A model generated the notes under the pieces. It did not search any database, was not told where the DNA came from, and saw only the letters and a list, made by a program, of their open reading frames with translations. A stretch of 10,238 bases of DNA. Origin: Psychrobacter sp. (GTDB taxonomy: Bacteria > Pseudomonadota > Gammaproteobacteria > Pseudomonadales > Moraxellaceae). Positions 7,512 to 10,238 of the stretch are shown piece by piece (the first letter of the stretch is position 1; every line of letters begins with the position of its first letter). The DNA lies in NCBI GenBank assembly GCA_029264635.1, contig JARIAA010000259.1, positions 1 to 10,238 on the forward strand, given 5' to 3'. A program made the translations under genes and the position numbers.

Positions 7512-9710
7512 ATGTCACAGGTGAAGAGGAACAAAAATAGTGATGTTAAAGTCGATATAATAGAAACCCCTATAGAAAATAACAACCTGACTCAAATCGC
7601 GTGGCAGCGCTCAGAAGATGGCAGCTATTCGCCCAGTAGTTATATCAACCGCGACTTATCATTATTACAGTTTCATCTGCGTGTGCTTGCGCAAGCAGCA
7701 AGTCCGCGTCATCCTTTGCTTGAACGGCTGTTCTTTTTGATCATTTTTTCGTCCAATATGGATGAGTTTTTTTAGATTCGCGTGGCAGGTATCATGCAAA
7801 AGCTCAACATGGGCAACGTATCGACCAGCGCTCATGGCATGCGCCCAAGCGAAGTACTCAATGAGATATCCCTAGTAACGCACGAGGCTATCGATGAGCA
7901 GTACCGTATTCTTAATGAAGACATTTTGCCAGCCCTTGCCAAAGAAGACATTCGTTATCTAAAACGCGATAAGTTGAATAGCGAGCAGTCGGCATGGATG
8001 AAGCGTTATTTTACTGAGCAAGTCTCGCCTGTGCTGACGCCAATTAGTATTGATCCTGCCCATCCGTTCCCGCGTCTGGTCAATAAAAGCCTGAACTTTA
8101 TCGCCACTTTAGAAGGTAAAGATGCCTTTGGTCGCGATATCAATCTTGCTATTGTACCTGCGCCCCGCAGTTTGCCTCGCGTCATTCGTTTGCCTGACGA
8201 GCTGACGGGTGGTAAAGAGCACCATGTCATGCTCTCTGCCATCATTCATGAGCACATAGGTGAGCTATTCCCTGGCATGAATGTCACAGGCTGTCATCAG
8301 TTTCGGCTGACGCGTAATGCTGATTTAGATTTAGCGGACGATGTGGAAGATATTGCCAAGGCGTTAGAGGGTGAGCTTGAAAACCGCCGCTTCGGCGATA
8401 AGGTACGCCTTGAGGTCACAACCGATTGTCCGACCCCCATCAGCGATTATTTGCTCGATGAGTTTGAGTTACATGACAATCAACTATACCGCGTCAATGG
8501 GCCTGTCAATTTAACACGCCTTCTGTTTGACTTTAATATTCCATCACTGCGCTACGAGCCTTTTACCCATGTGGTGCCTAAACCGTTCCGCCGTGACGCT
8601 GACAAGCTCGACAAAACGACCAGTATGTTTGCCGCTATGCGTAAAGGAGATGTGCTAGTACATCATCCTTTTCATGCATTCTCGCCTGTCATCAACTTAC
8701 TGTGGCAAGCTGCCAGTGATCCAAAAGTGTTGGCAATTAAGCAAACCTTATACCGCTCAGGTACCAATTCAGAGATTGTACAGGCACTAGCCGCTGCTGC
8801 TCGTAACGGTAAAGAAGTGACCGCTATTATTGAGCTGCGCGCACGCTTTGATGAAGCCTCCAACATTGCAGTTGCCAATTATCTACAAGAAGCGGGCGCA
8901 GTGGTGGTCTATGGCATCGTCGGCTACAAAACCCATGCCAAACTGATGCTTATCATTCGCCGTGAGGATGACAAAATTCGCCGTTATGTACACTTAGGGA
9001 CTGGTAACTACCATGCCGCTAACGCTAAAGTTTATACTGACTATGGTCTATTTACTGCTGACGCCGATATCTCAGAGGACGTACATAAAATATTCCAAGA
9101 GCTGACGGGTATGGGTAAGCCTGCCAACCTCAAAAAACTACTGCATGCACCATTTACATTACACGAAAAATTGATGAGCTTTATCGACACCGAGATTGCA
9201 CATGCCAAAGCAGGTAAGCGGGCGCATATCATCGTCAAAGTCAATGCGCTGACAGAGCGCCGTTTGATTGATAAGTTATATGATGCGTCGCAAGCTGGCG
9301 TGAAGATTGAGTTAATTCTGCGCTCAATGTGTTGTCTGCGTCCACAAGTACAGGGACTATCTGAGAATATTACCGTACGCTCAGTCATTGGGCGCTTTTT
9401 AGAGCACACTCGCATTTATTACTTTTATAATAATGGTGACGAGCGTCTGTACTGCGGTAGCGCGGATTGTATGGATCGCAATTTATTCCACCGAGTCGAA
9501 GTCGCGTTTCCGATCGAAGATAAAAAAATATTTGCGCAGATTTATCAAGACGGGCTGCAAAACTATCTACAAGATAATGTACAAGCTTGGACACTCGATG
9601 GCGCTGGACGCTGGCAGCAAGTTCAGCCAGAAGCCCATGATTCATTACATATCGCTCAAGAGCATTTGTTAAAAACGATCAATAATGTCGAAGAACAAAT
9701 GAGCGGTTAG
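7512..9710 (+). pseudogene. ppk1: Polyphosphate kinase 1, interrupted by an in-frame TAG
   Basis: PPK1 reversibly moves the terminal phosphate of ATP to long-chain polyphosphate. The full frame would encode about 732 codons (E. coli PPK is 688). ATG 7512 is chosen because AGGAG lies seven bases upstream; an in-frame ATG at 7497 overlaps that site. A single TAG at 7773-7775 (codon 88) splits the N-terminal domain at SNMDEFF-stop-IRVAGIM; relatives commonly read DEFFEIRVAG, so GAG to TAG is the simplest explanation. Frame is kept afterwards. Downstream residues are intact: SDPKVLAIKQTLYRSG, VTAIIELRARFDEASNIAV, the phospho-His in GYKTHAKLML (about 475) and the second conserved His in GRFLEHTRIYYF (about 632). 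Their 157-residue spacing equals that of E. coli His435/His592. Without suppression only an 87-residue fragment is made; GTG 7782 has no good ribosome site, so reinitiation is doubtful. Confidence 0.9.
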
Positions 9711-9746
9711 TTTGAATATATGGAGTTAGTATCAAGGTTGTAGCCC

Positions 9747-9788
9747 AAAAAACCCAAGTATAGATGAGAGTCTTCACTTGGGTTTTTT
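9747..9788 (+). terminator. Strong Rho-independent terminator after ppk1
   Basis: AAAAAACCCAAGT (9747-9759) and ACTTGGGTTTTTT (9776-9788) form a perfect 13-bp stem with a 16-base loop and end in a T run. It lies 37 bases after the ppk1 stop. The matching A run on the left means it can also act in the opposite direction. Confidence 0.93.
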
Positions 9789-10011
9789 ATGGATAGTATT
9801 TAGGTAGAAGTTACAAACTGACTTTTAATATCACATTTATTCACATATTGATACGGCAGTGCACTGGTACAGTAGCGAATGAGCTAACTATAATTAACGA
9901 CCATTTAACGATAATGTTTTGGTGCAAAAATGCATTGTTAAAACCGCTGTGCAAAGAGATAAAAAAACTGGTGCTTGAGTATAAATAACTAATAAAAACA
10001 GGAGTTTTCTA
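9789..10011. other. Intergenic region between the ppk1 terminator and the small acidic ORF
   Basis: AT-rich DNA with no credible ORF. An interrupted dyad, GTTTT..GCA (9917-9926 area) against TGC..AAAAC (9931-9944 area), can be seen but is weak. TATAAA-like hexamers upstream of the small ORF could be -10 boxes, but no matching -35 at proper distance was found, so no promoter is called. The region must carry the promoter of the small gene because the terminator precedes it. Confidence 0.4.
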
Positions 10012-10182
10012 ATGAGTACAAATAAAGATGATGGATCAGAAGTTAAGCAAGCTGCAGAACATGCCAATGTAGAACAAATCGAAAAAAATCTTCATGACAC
10101 GCAGCCAGCAGACAAGCCGGCAGAATTGACTGATGATGAAGCCACGCCTTTTATCGATGAAGATAGCCGTACTGACAAATAG
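10012..10182 (+). CDS. Small acidic hydrophilic protein, 56 residues, unknown function
   Basis: The frame runs from ATG 10012 to TAG 10180-10182 and is preceded by AGGAG with a seven-base spacer, a near-ideal ribosome site. The product starts MSTNKDDGSEVKQAAEHANV and ends IDEDSRTDK. It has no signal peptide, membrane helix, Cys or Trp. It is very rich in Asp/Glu, with Lys, Gln and Ala, so probably disordered apart from a possible short helix around residues 9-27. The strong ribosome site, its own transcription unit after a terminator, and a clean stop argue that it is real. I do not recognise the family; small stress-related hydrophilic proteins look similar but no motif allows a call. Confidence 0.65.
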   Translation: MSTNKDDGSEVKQAAEHANVEQIEKNLHDTQPADKPAELTDDEATPFIDEDSRTDK

Positions 10183-10238
10183 TTGCCGAATTCAAAAAAA
10201 GCAAGTTTAATTGATAAAACAAACCATATACGCGAAGG

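Noticed and set aside
7766..7775. Programmed ribosomal frameshift at the T run before the ppk1 stop
   Set aside because: Both segments are in the same frame, so a -1 or +1 shift would not join them; only a substitution or readthrough explains the layout.
7782..9710. The long downstream ppk1 segment as an independent gene starting at GTG 7782
   Set aside because: The protein lacks the N-terminal domain, GTG 7782 lies inside the conserved IRVAG motif and no ribosome site precedes it; it is the rest of the interrupted gene.
1..10238. Selenocysteine or pyrrolysine decoding as explanation of the internal stops
   Set aside because: The stops are TAA and TAG, not TGA, so selenocysteine is excluded; pyrrolysine uses only TAG and is not expected at a usual Glu position of PPK1; no decoding structure was seen.

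Overview
The window looks like a chromosomal piece of a gammaproteobacterium of the family Moraxellaceae, most likely Psychrobacter or a close relative. This is inferred from moderate GC content, AT-rich intergenic DNA, MipA/OmpV, LctP/LldD and PPK1 protein types, and a palindromic intergenic repeat. No rRNA or other taxonomic marker is present, so the genus call is a judgement. I see no prophage, transposase, CRISPR array, tRNA or obvious defence system; this is mainly housekeeping and metabolic DNA.

Layout: minus-strand genes occupy the left 6.4 kb. They are a DMT/EamA permease running off the left edge (1-538), a MipA/OmpV-type outer-membrane protein (834-1643) with its own terminator, a rhomboid protease gene broken by an in-frame TAA (1755-2705), and a lactate-use pair. 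That pair is the FMN-dependent L-lactate dehydrogenase lldD (2805-4016) behind the lactate permease lldP (4105-5880). A short glutaredoxin-like gene (6123-6437) follows. Plus-strand genes fill the right part: the monofunctional peptidoglycan glycosyltransferase mtgA (6679-7365), polyphosphate kinase ppk1 broken by an in-frame TAG (7512-9710), a strong terminator, and a 56-codon acidic small ORF (10012-10182).

The clearest functional unit is lldP-lldD: LldP imports lactate and LldD oxidises it to pyruvate, feeding electrons into the respiratory chain. A perfect 8+8 inverted repeat sits over the predicted lldP -10 box, with a third half-site next to it, and is a good operator candidate. No regulator gene lies beside it.

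The most unusual observation is that two otherwise well-conserved genes, rhomboid and ppk1, each carry one in-frame stop, with the reading frame and all catalytic residues kept on the far side. Recent loss in this strain, base-calling errors and stop-codon readthrough are all possible. The second point of interest is a nested inverted-repeat element (618-757) that resembles a miniature mobile or REP-type repeat. I did not find convincing evidence of a wholly new multi-gene system.
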